Source: Chlorobiaceae bacterium (GTDB lineage: Bacteria; Bacteroidota; Chlorobiia; Chlorobiales; Chlorobiaceae). From it: DNA of 64,000 nt. The stretch lies in the NCBI GenBank assembly GCA_012972825.1, contig JABDHL010000032.1, positions 1-64,000 on the forward strand, given 5' to 3'. The notes beneath the pieces are model-generated. The model ran no database searches. It saw only the letters and a list, made by a program, of their open reading frames with translations, and had not been told where the DNA came from. A program made the translations under genes and the position numbers. Positions 18,648 through 29,504 of the stretch are shown here, piece by piece (within the stretch, counting starts at the first letter, position 1; each line of letters opens with the position of its first letter).

Positions 18648-20306
18648 TCAAGGTCGACTGAGCGGCACCGTTTCAGCTATTCTGATAACTGGATCAGCAC
18701 TGCGAACGAGAAACTTTATCTGACCCTCAGCACCGAAAAGCTGATGGGCAATTTTCGACTTTACTGCGCGGACAATGTGTTTCCGGTCTCGGATAAAAGC
18801 ATCTTTATCAAAGGTGATCTTTTTTGCCTTGCAGGTTTTCAGGACAAGAGCTTCAAAACGGCTCTCTTCTGAATAATTGGCTATAAAACGATCCAGTGAA
18901 GAACGATAACCCTGCAAAGAGCTATGAGGATCGTCAAGCAGCTTCAGAGCCATTTCATCAAGAGCACCCGACTGGTAAAGCTTCTGATAAAATTCAGATA
19001 GCTTTCCTCCAGTAACCCAGAAATCAGGAATAATACCCCCCGCATCTCTCAACGCAGTAAGCTTACTCTGCCCCTTGGTTTCCTTACCTTTAAGCGACAA
19101 CACCAACGCTGGAAGAGATGAAGTCCTGTATACCGAAACTTCATTGTTTTTAAGATACAATAAACTGTCGGGATGAATAAAGAGTTTCTGGGGAAGAATA
19201 TTTACCATTGATTCTTTATAATAACGCTCTCTACCTGCCAATCCCTTACGATAGACTCGCTGTATCTGTCGGCCCGAAGGAGTATAATATCGGGACACGG
19301 TAAGACGAATCGCTGAACCGTCAGCAAACTCAAGCTGGCGCTGCACCAGTCCCTTACCAAAACTCAGCTCACCAACAACAACAGCTCTCTTGTTATCCTG
19401 CAGGGCTCCGGCAAGGATTTCGGACGCCGAAGCGCTTCCTTTATCAACAAGGACAATCACCTCACCATTTTTAAAGCCGTCATCAACAGACTTGGCGATA
19501 TAACGCTCATCCTCCGCGCCGCCTGCACGGCTTTTTGTATAAACGATCAACTGGCCTTTTGCCAGAAATTCATCAGCGACAGCAACAGCCTGTTCAAGAA
19601 AACCTCCGGGATTGCCTCTGAGGTCAAGGATGAGTCTTGCCATTCCCTGTTTTTTCAACCCGGCAAGCGCACTGCGAAACTCATCGCCTGTAGTTGCAAT
19701 GAAACGACTCAAACGTATATAGCCGACCCGATCATTAATCATAAAAGCCGCATCGATACTCGATGTTGATATTTTTCCTCTGGTCACCACAAAGTCGAGA
19801 AGCTTGCCACTCAGAGGCCTGAACACTTTCAAGCGCACTTTTGTGCCTCGTTTACCTCTCAGTTTTCTAAGCACATCCTGCTGAGTTATACCAACAGCTG
19901 AAACTGAATCAATCGCAATGATACGGTCGCCGGGCGATATTCCAACAGCAGCGCTCGGCCCGCCTGACAAAGGAGTAACAACAAGAAGGGTATCGCTGAT
20001 AACGTCAAACTCTATTCCTATGCCGTCAAAATTTCCATCGAATTCTGCCTGGGAAAAAGTGACCTTTTCCGGCTCCAGATAAACCGTATGAGGATCAAGA
20101 TATTCAGCCATTCCCTGAATACCGGCACCAGCCAGGCTGTCGCTGTTGACCTTGTCAACATAGAGCTCCTTCATCAATCCGTAGGCTTCAAGCATTTTTT
20201 TCTGCTGTGCAACCTGGATATCCCTGCCTCCATTGAGCCTGGTGCCGAGAAACACACCGAATACAAGCACGACAAGCATTATAACAACGGTAAGGATACG
20301 AGACAT
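18648..20306 (-). CDS. ctpA: C-terminal processing peptidase (S41 family)
   Basis: This 552-residue protein has an N-terminal membrane anchor or signal (residues 4-24, VVIMLVVLVFGVFLG). A PDZ domain follows (about 85-165, GISPGDRIIAIDSVSAVG). The S41 protease core has DLRGNPGGFLEQAV, the nucleophile Ser in KGSASASEILAGALQ and the base Lys in LSFGKGLVQRQLEF. A 170-residue C-terminal extension with no recognised motif completes it. It cleaves periplasmic proteins at exposed C-termini. Chlorobium-type cells have several such proteases, so the substrate cannot be named. Confidence 0.92.
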   Translation of the reverse strand: MSRILTVVIMLVVLVFGVFLGTRLNGGRDIQVAQQKKMLEAYGLMKELYVDKVNSDSLAGAGIQGMAEYLDPHTVYLEPEKVTFSQAEFDGNFDGIGIEFDVISDTLLVVTPLSGGPSAAVGISPGDRIIAIDSVSAVGITQQDVLRKLRGKRGTKVRLKVFRPLSGKLLDFVVTRGKISTSSIDAAFMINDRVGYIRLSRFIATTGDEFRSALAGLKKQGMARLILDLRGNPGGFLEQAVAVADEFLAKGQLIVYTKSRAGGAEDERYIAKSVDDGFKNGEVIVLVDKGSASASEILAGALQDNKRAVVVGELSFGKGLVQRQLEFADGSAIRLTVSRYYTPSGRQIQRVYRKGLAGRERYYKESMVNILPQKLFIHPDSLLYLKNNEVSVYRTSSLPALVLSLKGKETKGQSKLTALRDAGGIIPDFWVTGGKLSEFYQKLYQSGALDEMALKLLDDPHSSLQGYRSSLDRFIANYSEESRFEALVLKTCKAKKITFDKDAFIRDRKHIVRAVKSKIAHQLFGAEGQIKFLVRSADPVIRIAETVPLSRP

Positions 20307-21093
20307 GACGAGTGTTTAATTAGAGGATATGAGAGCAAACCGCTTGACTTCCGAAACACAGTTTACCTATCAGAGATCAAAATCACAAAAATTAACATCC
20401 TTCTTACCTGCTGACTGCTTCGTCCTGATGAAGCTCATCGAGCATTGACGGCAAAGAAGGATGACACATAACTCATAAGACTACCATCTGCAATGTCAGG
20501 GAAAAAATGCAAACAACACAAAACCAGAACAGGTTAAGAACATACAAAACAAGAGAGATGGCATTACGTAATAACCAACAACAAGAAAATATGATATTCA
20601 TAATAAGCATCATTAATCCCATAATCAAAGGGATAGTGTCCACCATAAACAGACAAAATACTTATCGTTACATATAATATTGAAAACCAATAAAGTCAAT
20701 AGTAAAACGAATACTATTCTTTTTTATGCTATAGTTAATAAACATTATAACATAGTATAAATAAATTTATCTAAACCACTATTACTTATTTTATTATAAT
20801 ATTATAGATATACTTATATAAAGTTATTTTTAATATGTTTTATAATTTTTAAAATGTTATAAAAAAATAATTATAAACAACTTTTAATATATTTTTTTGT
20901 TATTAAAAATGATTTTTAACAAGAATCTTAACGAGAGTATCGTAAATATTAAAAAACATTATAAATTGTTTAAATAACGTATGTTATCTCAAATCATCGA
21001 GTGGTTTTTATGGTGAGTAATAGAACAATAATGCAGGTATATTGCGTAACTAACGGGAAGGATATACGAAGTAACTGCTTGATGATACAGCTA
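20307..21093. other. Large intergenic region with an extreme A+T island
   Basis: About 790 bases without a gene separate ridA and ctpA, both read leftward. The part at 20701-20940 holds 32 G/C in 240 bases by direct count (about 13%), far below the rest of the window. I saw no tRNA, DnaA-box cluster, long inverted repeat or coding frame in it. The ctpA promoter must lie in its left part. It may be a decayed transferred segment, a bent-DNA or protein-binding site, or a strong promoter-region element. Confidence 0.7.
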
Positions 21094-21570
21094 TCATGCG
21101 GGGGATTTATATTGAACAATAAGTTCGAGTTCAAGACTTGCACCAAGAGGTAATTCGGCAACTCCAACAGCACTTCTTGCATGAGCTCCCCTTCCTTCAA
21201 AAATCTCATGCAGCAGTGAAGAGGCTCCATTAGCTACAAGATGCTGGCTGGAAAAGAAGGTTTCGCTTGACACATAGATGGTAAGCTTGACAATTTTTTC
21301 AATATTATCCAACGAACCTGTCACTGATTTTATGGCTGCAAGTGCGTTGACAAGAGCAACTTTTGATGCATGAAAAGCATCATCTTTTCGAAAGTCATTG
21401 ACCTTGCCTTTTCCACCTGGTTCTATCAGTTTACCATCCTTGAGAGGAAGTTGACCGGATGTGAAGACAAGGTTGCCGGAGCTTACAGCTGGCGAATACA
21501 GGCCGACTGCAGCTGGCTGTTCAGGAAGAATAAATCCCGCTTTGATGATATTTTCTTCAATAATGCTCAT
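21094..21570 (-). CDS. RidA/YjgF family protein
   Basis: This 158-residue protein belongs to the YjgF/YER057c/UK114 family. It has [41 protein letters not shown] and the end motif [20 protein letters not shown], which includes the Arg and Glu that bind the substrate carboxylate in RidA. RidA enzymes hydrolyse reactive enamine/imine intermediates, especially those released by PLP enzymes. The length is closer to the longer YjgH-like subgroup than to E. coli RidA (128). It is divergent from the thiamine operon, with 87 bases between. Confidence 0.9.
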   Translation of the reverse strand: MSIIEENIIKAGFILPEQPAAVGLYSPAVSSGNLVFTSGQLPLKDGKLIEPGGKGKVNDFRKDDAFHASKVALVNALAAIKSVTGSLDNIEKIVKLTIYVSSETFFSSQHLVANGASSLLHEIFEGRGAHARSAVGVAELPLGASLELELIVQYKSPA

Positions 21571-21657
21571 GAAAAACGATTGAAAAGGTTAACGTATCTG
21601 ATGCCATGACGATTAATATTACTTATAGAGTGTGAAAAATCAAATCATTTTGGCTGC

Positions 21658-22305
21658 ATGCAGCATAATAATTTCAAGGTGACTCCCCTGCCGCGCATCT
21701 GCCTGATAAGCAACGGAGAGGCTGATGCTGATCAGGGAAAAGTTCTTCTTGCTCAGCTGAATCTCCTTCCTGAGACTCTGCCCTGTATGGTGCAGATCAG
21801 AGAAAAACGCCTTGAAGCAAGAGAGCTGTTTAATCTGGCAGAAAGGGCTCGGGCAATCAAACTCCCCGCAGGCTCTCTGCTCCTCTGCAATGATCGGCTT
21901 GATATTGCCCTTGCTGCTGGGCTTGATGGCGTCCATCTGCCGGAAAACGCCTGTCCGGCAGATAAACTTCGGACTTTTGCGCCAAATTTAATCTTTGGAT
22001 GCAGTATTCACTCGTTGGAAGCACTGCACATTGCAGAGCGCTCAGGCGCTGATTACCTGCTGTTCGGCCCAGTATTCGATACACCTTCCAAAAGGAGATA
22101 CGGCGCTTCTCAAGGCCTTCATAAACTTGGTGAAATCTGCATGGCAACATCACTTCCAGTCTATGCACTGGGAGGCATAATACCAGACAATGCTGCTCTC
22201 TGCATGGAAGAGGGTGCTTATGGAGCGGCTGGATTATCGGTCTTTCAAGATACTGCCCGACTTGTTGAAACCCTTGAACAATTTTATAGTATCATCTGCC
22301 AATGA
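21658..22305 (+). CDS. Thiamine-phosphate-synthase family protein, TenI-like
   Basis: This 215-residue TIM barrel is related to ThiE, with VQIREKRLEARELF, CNDRLDIALAAGLDGVHLPE, GCSIHSLEALHIA, LFGPVFDTPSKRR and YALGGI. The VHLPE motif, in place of VHLGQ, and the altered C-terminal phosphate loop point to TenI, the thiazole tautomerase, rather than a working ThiE. It leads a three-gene thiamine operon and overlaps the next gene by ATGA. A true ThiE lies immediately downstream, which supports a different role for this copy. No TPP riboswitch was recognised upstream. Confidence 0.82.
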   Translation: MQHNNFKVTPLPRICLISNGEADADQGKVLLAQLNLLPETLPCMVQIREKRLEARELFNLAERARAIKLPAGSLLLCNDRLDIALAAGLDGVHLPENACPADKLRTFAPNLIFGCSIHSLEALHIAERSGADYLLFGPVFDTPSKRRYGASQGLHKLGEICMATSLPVYALGGIIPDNAALCMEEGAYGAAGLSVFQDTARLVETLEQFYSIICQ

Positions 22306-22925
22306 TTCCATCTTCACCTTTTCTCTGCGTCATAACCGATGAAGCTTTCTGCCCGATTACTCTTGCAGAAGAGGCCCTCAAAGGAGGGGCCGCCATGATT
22401 CAGTTACGGCATAAAACTGCTTCAGGCAGCCAGCTTTATTCGTGGGCTGTTGAAATCCGCAAGCGCTGCCGCCAATACAACGCACTCTGCATCATCAACG
22501 ACCGGGTGGACATTGCCCTGGCATGTGACGCTGACGGTGTTCATCTCGGGCAGGATGATCTTCCTGCTGCTGCAGCCCGAAAACTGCTTGGAAACAAGCG
22601 GATTATCGGGATATCCGCCTCCTGTGCGGAAGAAGCGCTGCAGGCAGAAAAAGATGGAGCAGACTATATAGGATTCGGCCATATCTATCCAACCATATCA
22701 AAACAGAAAGAGCATGCTCCCCTGGGCCCTGATAACTTACAAAAGAGCGTAGAAAGTATATCTCTGCCTGTTATTGCCATAGGAGGGATCAATGCTGAAA
22801 ACGCACCGCTGCTTATCTCGCGTGGAGCTTCCGCTGTAGCAGTCATATCGGCAGTGAGCAGGGCAAAAGAGCCCTCAAAGGCTGCGTATGAACTCCTGTG
22901 CGCCATAAAAACAGGCAGACAATGA
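22302..22925 (+). CDS. thiE: Thiamine-phosphate synthase
   Basis: This 207-residue TIM-barrel enzyme joins HMP-pyrophosphate and thiazole phosphate to give thiamine phosphate. The family motifs are complete: MIQLRHK, IINDRVDIALACDADGVHLGQDDLP, GISASCAEEAL, DYIGFGHIYPTISK, IAIGGINAENAP and VAVISAVSRA. It overlaps both neighbours by four bases, and is probably co-translated with thiD. Confidence 0.93.
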   Translation: MIPSSPFLCVITDEAFCPITLAEEALKGGAAMIQLRHKTASGSQLYSWAVEIRKRCRQYNALCIINDRVDIALACDADGVHLGQDDLPAAAARKLLGNKRIIGISASCAEEALQAEKDGADYIGFGHIYPTISKQKEHAPLGPDNLQKSVESISLPVIAIGGINAENAPLLISRGASAVAVISAVSRAKEPSKAAYELLCAIKTGRQ

Positions 22926-23737
22926 ACAAAGCCTATACAACCGTCCTTACCATTGCAGGATCAGACAGCAGCGGCGGAGCCGGCATACAGGCGGATATTA
23001 AAACGTTTGCCGCCCTTGAGTGCTTCGGATTATCGGTCATAACCGCCCTTACAGCGCAAAACTCGACAGGAGTCAATGCAATATACCCTCTTGACGAAAC
23101 TTGCATCAGAGAGCAGTTCAGGAGCATTTCTATGGATATTGCAATTGATGCTGTAAAAATCGGGATGCTTGGAAGTGCTGCCGCCATCAAAACCGTCTCG
23201 GCATTGCTGAGGGAACTTAAAGGAAATCCTCCCGTCATTCTTGACACGGTGCTCGCTTCTACCGGAGGCACCCCCCTTCTTCCACCCGATGCTATTCCCC
23301 TCATGAAGAAGGAGATTTTCCCGCTGGCCTCATTGATTACACCCAACCTGCCGGAAGCCGCCCTGCTGACAGGCATGAAACATCCCCCGGGAACTCAGAA
23401 AGCAATAGAAAGCGCAGCGACACACCTGCTTGAAACCGGAACAGCCGCTGTATTGGTCAAGGGCGGGCATCGTGACGGTAACGAGTGCCGTGACTGTCTT
23501 CTGTACGATAATCGGTTTTTCTGGTACAGCTCAGCAAAAATCATGACCGGCAATACCCATGGCACCGGATGCACGCTCTCATCGGCTATTGCTGCATTTA
23601 TGGCCAGAGGGGAAACAACAGACAGTGCTGTTGCAAAGGCGAAAGTCTATATTGATGATGCTCTGCAGGCAGGTGCCTCATATCGTTTCGGCAATGGAAA
23701 CGGTCCGCTGCATCACTTCCACCGTTTCTGGCTGTAG
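22922..23737 (+). CDS. thiD: Hydroxymethylpyrimidine/phosphomethylpyrimidine kinase
   Basis: I start at the ATG at 22922, which overlaps the thiE stop (ATGA), giving 271 residues. VLTIAGSDSSGGAGIQADIKTF opens the protein. VKIGMLG, TPNLPEAALLTG, LVKGGH and the catalytic loop GTGCTLSSAIAAF follow. ThiD phosphorylates HMP twice to supply ThiE. It ends one base before the convergent ugd gene. Confidence 0.95.
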   Translation: MNKAYTTVLTIAGSDSSGGAGIQADIKTFAALECFGLSVITALTAQNSTGVNAIYPLDETCIREQFRSISMDIAIDAVKIGMLGSAAAIKTVSALLRELKGNPPVILDTVLASTGGTPLLPPDAIPLMKKEIFPLASLITPNLPEAALLTGMKHPPGTQKAIESAATHLLETGTAAVLVKGGHRDGNECRDCLLYDNRFFWYSSAKIMTGNTHGTGCTLSSAIAAFMARGETTDSAVAKAKVYIDDALQAGASYRFGNGNGPLHHFHRFWL

Positions 23738-23738
23738 G

Positions 23739-25076
23739 TCAGAACACCCCCCTTGAAGGGCGGCCTATGGAATGATAGATAAATCCCGACTGCTCCATAA
23801 ATTCCGGACTGTAAATATTTCTGCCGTCAAAAATAACAGGATGGCTGAGATCTCTTTTAATCATATCGAAATCGGGACTGCGGAAAACAAGCCACTCGGT
23901 GAGAACAACAAGAGCGTTTGAGCCTTTCACAGCATCTTCCTGGTTCAATGCATAAAAAACCCCGTCACGTTCACCATATATCCTTCTGACCTCATCCATG
24001 GCAACCGGATCATAGAGTCTGACACTTGCGCCCTCGTTCAACAGCTCTTCAATAACCCTTCGACTTGGAGCTTCACGCATATCATCGGTATTCGGCTTGA
24101 AGGAAAGTCCCCAGATCGCAAAAACCTGACCCTCGATATCGTTGCTGTAATGATCCCTTATTTTTCTGACGATAGTGCTTTTCTGGTCATGATTAACCGC
24201 CTCGACCGCCTGGAGAATTCGTGAATGATAACCATGCTGGTGAGCTGTTCTTTCGAGCGCACGAACATCCTTGGGAAAGCATGAGCCCCCGTAACCGACG
24301 CCGGGGTAGATAAACGAAAAGCCGATCCTTGAATCAGACCCGATACCCTTTCTCACCGCTTCAACATCAGCACCAACCCGTTCAGCGATGTTGGCAATTT
24401 CATTCATGAAACTGATTTTTGTTGCAAGCATGGCGTTTGCCGCATACTTGGTCAGTTCAGCTGAACGAACATCCATAGCGATGAAACGATCGGAACTGCG
24501 GTTGAAAGGGGAATAGAGAAAACGCAGCAGCTCCTTGGTCCGCGGGTTATCAACCCCGATAACTATGCGTTCGGGTTTCATGAAATCATTGACCGCATCG
24601 CCCTCCTTGAGAAACTCGGGATTTGAAACAACATCAAAATCAATATCAGCCTTTCTTTCAGCAAGAACAGAGAGTATTTTTTCCCTGACACGGTCTGCTG
24701 TACCGACAGGAACCGTAGATTTGTTGATGACAATCCGGTACTCCTTCATAGACATGCCGATACTGTGAGCAACGGCAAGCACATGGCGCAAATCCGCAGA
24801 GCCATCTTCATCGGGAGGAGTTCCAACAGCAATAATCTGGTAAAGCCCGAAATCAACGCCCTCCTGCATATCAGAGGTAAACCTCAGTCGACCTGCCCTG
24901 ATATTTTCAGCAGCAATTTCATCAAGACCGGGTTCGTGAATGGGAATCTTACCATTATTGAGACTATCTATCTTCTGCTGGTCAATATCAACACAAAGCA
25001 CATCATTACCGACTTCTGCAAAACATGCGCCTGTAACAAGTCCGACATACCCTGAACCAAAAATGGTTATTTTCAT
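23739..25076 (-). CDS. ugd: UDP-glucose 6-dehydrogenase
   Basis: This 445-residue enzyme oxidises UDP-glucose to UDP-glucuronate. It has the NAD-binding [47 protein letters not shown], the catalytic Cys in [16 protein letters not shown] and [16 protein letters not shown]. The product feeds uronic-acid-containing polysaccharides and may serve the exopolysaccharide locus at the right end of the window. It is the last gene of a leftward series starting with nrnA. Confidence 0.96.
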   Translation of the reverse strand: MKITIFGSGYVGLVTGACFAEVGNDVLCVDIDQQKIDSLNNGKIPIHEPGLDEIAAENIRAGRLRFTSDMQEGVDFGLYQIIAVGTPPDEDGSADLRHVLAVAHSIGMSMKEYRIVINKSTVPVGTADRVREKILSVLAERKADIDFDVVSNPEFLKEGDAVNDFMKPERIVIGVDNPRTKELLRFLYSPFNRSSDRFIAMDVRSAELTKYAANAMLATKISFMNEIANIAERVGADVEAVRKGIGSDSRIGFSFIYPGVGYGGSCFPKDVRALERTAHQHGYHSRILQAVEAVNHDQKSTIVRKIRDHYSNDIEGQVFAIWGLSFKPNTDDMREAPSRRVIEELLNEGASVRLYDPVAMDEVRRIYGERDGVFYALNQEDAVKGSNALVVLTEWLVFRSPDFDMIKRDLSHPVIFDGRNIYSPEFMEQSGFIYHSIGRPSRGVF

Positions 25077-25088
25077 GAATGTTAATTT

Positions 25089-25937
25089 TTATTCGATAAC
25101 AACGACCAGACAGCGGGATTTCTGCCAGAAATCATTTTCATTGCGGATAAGCAGAATTGATGAAGTTTTTCCGCCCACAAGCTCATAAGAGCCAGCGGTA
25201 TGAGGTGTTATGATTTTGAGGCTTGAGAGGGGCTTGTCAAAGAAAAGATCCCTTGTTTCGGTAATGTCAACTTTTTTAAAAAGATTCACATTAAAGTCGG
25301 ATGCGAGACGATACTCGTTGCCGAACAACTTCTCAAGCGGATTGATACGCACCAGAATACCTTTAGCGACAAGATCATTAAATGTCCCGGAAATGTAATA
25401 TGCGGTATAGAGCTGAACTTCCTGATCCTGGATGAACCTGTCAAGCACATCGACGGTTGCCGTAAGAGATGAAATCTGCTTGTTCAGGTTCTTCATCTGC
25501 CCTTTGAGTGCCGTTACCTCACTGTCTTTGGTGTTGAGGGCGACCTTCATCTCCGAAACCAGACGGTCGAGGGATGCGACCCGATAAGAGGAGGTCCTGT
25601 TCTCCGCCTCAAGCTTCTTGATCAGATTTTTGCTTGCAGCCAGCGTGGAATCAATAAAACGGATACTGCTGCTGATATCACGACCAATCTGCTTGACATT
25701 TGTTGTATCACGCCCCTCAATCCCGGTTGAAAGACGCTCAACAACAGCCTCTTTCTGCTGAATCCTGCCAAGATTCTTTTGAACCTGAGCAAGAATAGCC
25801 ATCATTGATTCGATATGCTCCTGCCTCGGATCCTTCTTCTGCTGCTCCTGACTGCACGCCGAAAGAACCAGAAGAAATGCAAAAAATACAACCCCGGCAG
25901 CCCTGAGTCTTCTTTCACTTAAAGCCACTGAATCCAT
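25089..25937 (-). CDS. Coiled-coil lipoprotein, function unknown
   Basis: The 282 residues begin with a basic, hydrophobic signal peptide and a lipobox LVLSAC (Cys28). From about residue 35 to 175 the sequence is strongly helical and coiled-coil-like, with many Lys, Glu and Gln heptads ([20 protein letters not shown]). The C-terminal 100 residues look globular, with [18 protein letters not shown] and closing beta strands. I do not recognise the family. The start overlaps the end of the upstream esterase gene by 19 bases. It is likely anchored on the periplasmic side of a membrane. Confidence 0.75.
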   Translation of the reverse strand: MDSVALSERRLRAAGVVFFAFLLVLSACSQEQQKKDPRQEHIESMMAILAQVQKNLGRIQQKEAVVERLSTGIEGRDTTNVKQIGRDISSSIRFIDSTLAASKNLIKKLEAENRTSSYRVASLDRLVSEMKVALNTKDSEVTALKGQMKNLNKQISSLTATVDVLDRFIQDQEVQLYTAYYISGTFNDLVAKGILVRINPLEKLFGNEYRLASDFNVNLFKKVDITETRDLFFDKPLSSLKIITPHTAGSYELVGGKTSSILLIRNENDFWQKSRCLVVVIE

Positions 25938-26623
25938 TGTTCAACCCCTTCTTTTGTCCCATACCACCTGGTATGCGGTGTTGGTAGATGTTCTGCATCA
26001 GGAATAGTAACATTTTCAGCCCCCTCAAGAAAACAACTTTTTGCAGGCACTATTCCATCACCGCCCACATTACCGTCATCCATAACGCTTTTGTAAAACC
26101 TGTAACACATTTTTTCGACAAAACTTCCCTCGGCATTACCCTTATACTTGTCACTGACAACAGAAACAACACGAAAACGAGCAAAAAAATCCGCCTGAAG
26201 GTGCTTGAATATAAAATCTGTCTTTATTTTCGCATAATATTCCTGGGTATGAAAAGGTGTTCCAAGAGTAATCAGCTTTGCAATCCGCTTTCCAGGATAA
26301 TAAAGATCACCCTGAAATGGTTTTTCAAGCAGATAGACCATCGCGACCGTCCCTCCCCCGCTGTGAGCCACAAGGGTTACGGGTTCTCCTGGAAATTTTC
26401 GCTCCATCTGCCTCACGGCAGAGTCTACTGCTTTCATGACCCTGTTAGTGGACTTTTCGGGTGAAGGTGGAAAACCTATCCAGTCAACAAGCGATACCGG
26501 AGCTATAGAGATTCTCTCTTTTGGAATATACACTGCAAGAGCATCTTTCATAATGTCGTACAGGGAGTCCCAGAAAAGCACACCCGGAATGATCACAACA
26601 GGGTTTTGCGATACGCTCTTCAT
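25919..26623 (-). CDS. Alpha/beta-hydrolase (lipase/esterase-like)
   Basis: This 234-residue protein opens with [18 protein letters not shown], an oxyanion-hole region, and has the nucleophile elbow VAHSGGG near residue 85 with the catalytic Ser. A late [11 protein letters not shown] and DAEHLPTPH supply the likely Asp and His. The [13 protein letters not shown] segment resembles PGAP1-like and triacylglycerol lipase families. No signal peptide is visible. The substrate is unknown. It lies 21 bases after pepA. Confidence 0.78.
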   Translation of the reverse strand: MKSVSQNPVVIIPGVLFWDSLYDIMKDALAVYIPKERISIAPVSLVDWIGFPPSPEKSTNRVMKAVDSAVRQMERKFPGEPVTLVAHSGGGTVAMVYLLEKPFQGDLYYPGKRIAKLITLGTPFHTQEYYAKIKTDFIFKHLQADFFARFRVVSVVSDKYKGNAEGSFVEKMCYRFYKSVMDDGNVGGDGIVPAKSCFLEGAENVTIPDAEHLPTPHTRWYGTKEGVEQWIQWL

Positions 26624-26644
26624 GATGCATTCAGATTGAATTGT

Positions 26645-28156
26645 TCATGACCATTTTTTCATCAGTTCAACAAGCAGGCTCACGCCGAAACCTGTTCCTC
26701 CATTCACCTTGCCACCGCTTTTCGGAATAAATGACGGACCGGCTATATCGATATGAGCCCAGTTTTTATGGCCATCAATGAATTTCTCAAGAAATTTTGC
26801 TGCAGTGACGGAGCCTGCACCGCGTCCGCCGGTATTGTTCACATCGGCAACGTCCGACTTTATCTGCTCATCATAGAGATCCCAGAGCGGCATCCGCCAT
26901 ACCTTTTCACCGGATTGCTGCCCGGCCTGAAAAATTTCATCAGCCAGCTTGTCGTTATTGCAGAAAAGACCAGCAACAGCATAGCCGAGTGCAACAATGC
27001 AGGCTCCGGTAAGCGTCGCAACATCAATAATCACATCCGGCTTGTATTTCTCTTTTGCATAAGTCAAGGCATCAGCAAGAATCAGACGACCCTCCGCATC
27101 TGTATTGCCAACCTCAACTGTAATACCTGAATACGTGGTAATAACATCGCCGGGCTTCTGAGCTTTACCGCCGGGCATGTTGTCAGTTGCCGGAATAAGA
27201 CCGATAACATGGAGGGAAAGCCCGAGTCGGGCAGCAGCTTCAACCGCTCCCAGAACACTGGCCGCACCTGACATATCAGACTTCATCTCACCCATATTTT
27301 CAGAAGGCTTGAGCGAAATGCCACCGGAATCGAAGGTGACCCCTTTACCGACAAGGGCGACAACCATCCCGGCTTTCCCTTTGGGCTTGTATTCGAGCAC
27401 CGTAAAGGTCGGAGGATGAAAACTGCCTTTATTGACCGCAAGCAATCCGCCCATCCCAAGAGATTCTATCTCTTTTTTATGAAAAACAGTGACATCGTAA
27501 CCATGTTTTTTGCCGGATTCAACCGCTGCTTCTGCAATATCTTCAGCCTGCAGATAATTACCGGGAAGATTCACAAGATTCCTGGCCATCTTCTGACAAG
27601 AAGCAACAATTTTGCCTTCAGCTGCCCCTTTCTTGATCTCCTCAACCCCTCCTTCATCAACCCTCAGCACAAGTTCAGCAATCTCTTCAGGTTTCCCTGC
27701 AGACTTCTTTTTATCCAGCTTGCCGCTTTTAAGGCGATTAAAACGGTACGAACCGACAGCACAGCCCTCCACAAGGGCGGCAGCCAGCGTTGCAACACTT
27801 TGTCCGGTTGATACCGCAAGAGTCTCAAAAGAGGAACAGTCAACAGCAACTTTTTCAAGTTTCATCTCCACAGCTTTATTTGCTATGGACACGGAAGCCT
27901 TCCGCCAATCCTCAAGAGTTTTTCCCTCTCCCAGACCAAGCAGAGCAATCCTTGCTGCAGCATGCTTTCCGGCTCCACCATACAAAACAACAACCTCGCC
28001 GGCCTCAGCTTTGAAATCTTTCAACACCTGAACATCAAACCCTAACGCCGCAAGCACTTCTCCAGCCTCTTTTTTCAATGAATCACTGCTGAACGGCAAT
28101 GCAAGAAGATCAGTCCCGACCTGTTGCAGATTACTTTTTACTACTGATATTTTCAT
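26645..28156 (-). CDS. pepA: Cytosol (leucyl) aminopeptidase
   Basis: This 503-residue M17 metallopeptidase has an N-terminal macro-like domain (1-170). The catalytic domain has [31 protein letters not shown] and the signature [14 protein letters not shown], with the two-zinc ligands and the active-site Lys and Arg. It trims N-terminal residues from peptides as a hexamer. In some bacteria PepA also binds DNA. It belongs to the nrnA-pepA-esterase-lipoprotein-ugd leftward run. Confidence 0.96.
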   Translation of the reverse strand: MKISVVKSNLQQVGTDLLALPFSSDSLKKEAGEVLAALGFDVQVLKDFKAEAGEVVVLYGGAGKHAAARIALLGLGEGKTLEDWRKASVSIANKAVEMKLEKVAVDCSSFETLAVSTGQSVATLAAALVEGCAVGSYRFNRLKSGKLDKKKSAGKPEEIAELVLRVDEGGVEEIKKGAAEGKIVASCQKMARNLVNLPGNYLQAEDIAEAAVESGKKHGYDVTVFHKKEIESLGMGGLLAVNKGSFHPPTFTVLEYKPKGKAGMVVALVGKGVTFDSGGISLKPSENMGEMKSDMSGAASVLGAVEAAARLGLSLHVIGLIPATDNMPGGKAQKPGDVITTYSGITVEVGNTDAEGRLILADALTYAKEKYKPDVIIDVATLTGACIVALGYAVAGLFCNNDKLADEIFQAGQQSGEKVWRMPLWDLYDEQIKSDVADVNNTGGRGAGSVTAAKFLEKFIDGHKNWAHIDIAGPSFIPKSGGKVNGGTGFGVSLLVELMKKWS

Positions 28157-28173
28157 AGCTTCACTGACGATCG

Positions 28174-29250
28174 TTAAAAAGATGGTGTACCTGCTTCATC
28201 ATAATTTTTAAGAAATGCCCTCAGATCTTCAAGCAATACATTCTGAGCCTTGTCGGATGAGAACTGGAAAAGGCATCCGGCGGCATTCATGTGCCCGCCT
28301 CCCCCATATTTTTTAGCCAGATGATTGACATAGATATTACCCCGCGACCTGAAACTTGCCTTGGTTCTTCCGTCCTGCATCTCAACCATAAGAACAGCGA
28401 TACGCACTGAAGGCACACTTAAAAGATAGCGGATAATAAGATCGGTATCAAACAATTTGCTTCCTGTCGCTTTAAGCATATCCTGCGATATGAAAAGCCA
28501 AGAAATCTCCCCGTTATCGAGAATGGAAATGGCACTCAGTGCAGCCCCGAGAAGTTTCAGTGCTGAAGGAGACAGAGAGTTGTAGATCCTGTCGTAAATT
28601 TCCGCAGGTTCAGCACCCTTGCTCACCAGATCTCCGGCAAGCTGATAGACGTAGGGCGTTGTTTTGGGAAATCTGAACGAACCGGTATCCGTCATGACGG
28701 CGACATAAAGCGCGGCAGCAATGTCAGGAGTGAACAGCTCAAGACCCAACCGCTCCTGAAGGGCACAGACAAAACCATAAACAAGCTCACCAGTCGATGA
28801 AGCATAGCTTTCGCACACCATCACGTCAGTAAAATCCTCCGGTTCAAGATGATGGTCAATGCAGACAATTTTCAGACTGCCGAGTTCTCTGGAAAAACTG
28901 ACATGAGGCCAGAGCGAACCCATCCTGTCATGCAAATTGGCATCAAGCAGAATAACAACGTCGCAAAGCGACAGCTCCTGAATAGCTTCTTCACTTTTAT
29001 TATTGAAAACACTTGCAGGATAGAGCTGTTTGAGAAACTGGTAATTCGGGGGAATTTCCGTCGGGTTGACAATAGTGACCTCCTTGCCAATCGCCTTGAG
29101 TACCAGTGCAAGAGCCACCTCGCTGCCAAGACCGTCACCATCGGAATTTTCATGGGTTGTAATAACAAAATGCTGCCCTTCAAGAATCTCGTCGATGACC
29201 GGAGACCATTCCGCGGAACGCAGTGTCCGGCCATACTCAGGTAATATCAT
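28174..29250 (-). CDS. nrnA: DHH/DHHA1 phosphoesterase (NrnA-type oligoribonuclease/pAp phosphatase)
   Basis: This 358-residue protein has a DHH domain with [16 protein letters not shown] (metal-binding Asp residues), [15 protein letters not shown], the DHH triad in [10 protein letters not shown] and DTGSFRF. The DHHA1 domain closes with [10 protein letters not shown]. Family members degrade nanoRNA and dephosphorylate pAp. It is the promoter-proximal gene of a leftward set. Confidence 0.92.
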   Translation of the reverse strand: MILPEYGRTLRSAEWSPVIDEILEGQHFVITTHENSDGDGLGSEVALALVLKAIGKEVTIVNPTEIPPNYQFLKQLYPASVFNNKSEEAIQELSLCDVVILLDANLHDRMGSLWPHVSFSRELGSLKIVCIDHHLEPEDFTDVMVCESYASSTGELVYGFVCALQERLGLELFTPDIAAALYVAVMTDTGSFRFPKTTPYVYQLAGDLVSKGAEPAEIYDRIYNSLSPSALKLLGAALSAISILDNGEISWLFISQDMLKATGSKLFDTDLIIRYLLSVPSVRIAVLMVEMQDGRTKASFRSRGNIYVNHLAKKYGGGGHMNAAGCLFQFSSDKAQNVLLEDLRAFLKNYDEAGTPSF

Positions 29251-29504
29251 GAGTTTGAGGTAACTTTAAACAAAAAATTAAAACGTAATCTATACCTTTT
29301 TTACTCGCTGCCAAAAGCAGAAATTCTTCTGTTGTCATGCACAGAAAGAGCTTCACGGCAGTATAATTTTCCGGTATAAAGTACTTTTTTAAATTGGACA
29401 AGCAAAAGAACAAATGAGATCATATATTTTTATGGATAGGCTCCATCTCAACCCGGACTTTTTTCATCAGTGACCATTGTGTTCCACAAATCCATCACAT
29501 TTCG

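Noticed and set aside
20421-20451. CTGATGA followed by nested small stems, resembling a hammerhead ribozyme core
   Set aside because: The conserved GAAA after the second stem is missing (ATT instead), stems are only four pairs long, and no third stem or cleavage site is visible.
20701-20940. A+T-rich island as a replication origin
   Set aside because: No cluster of DnaA boxes and no dnaA, dnaN or gidA neighbour was seen; both flanking genes read in the same direction.
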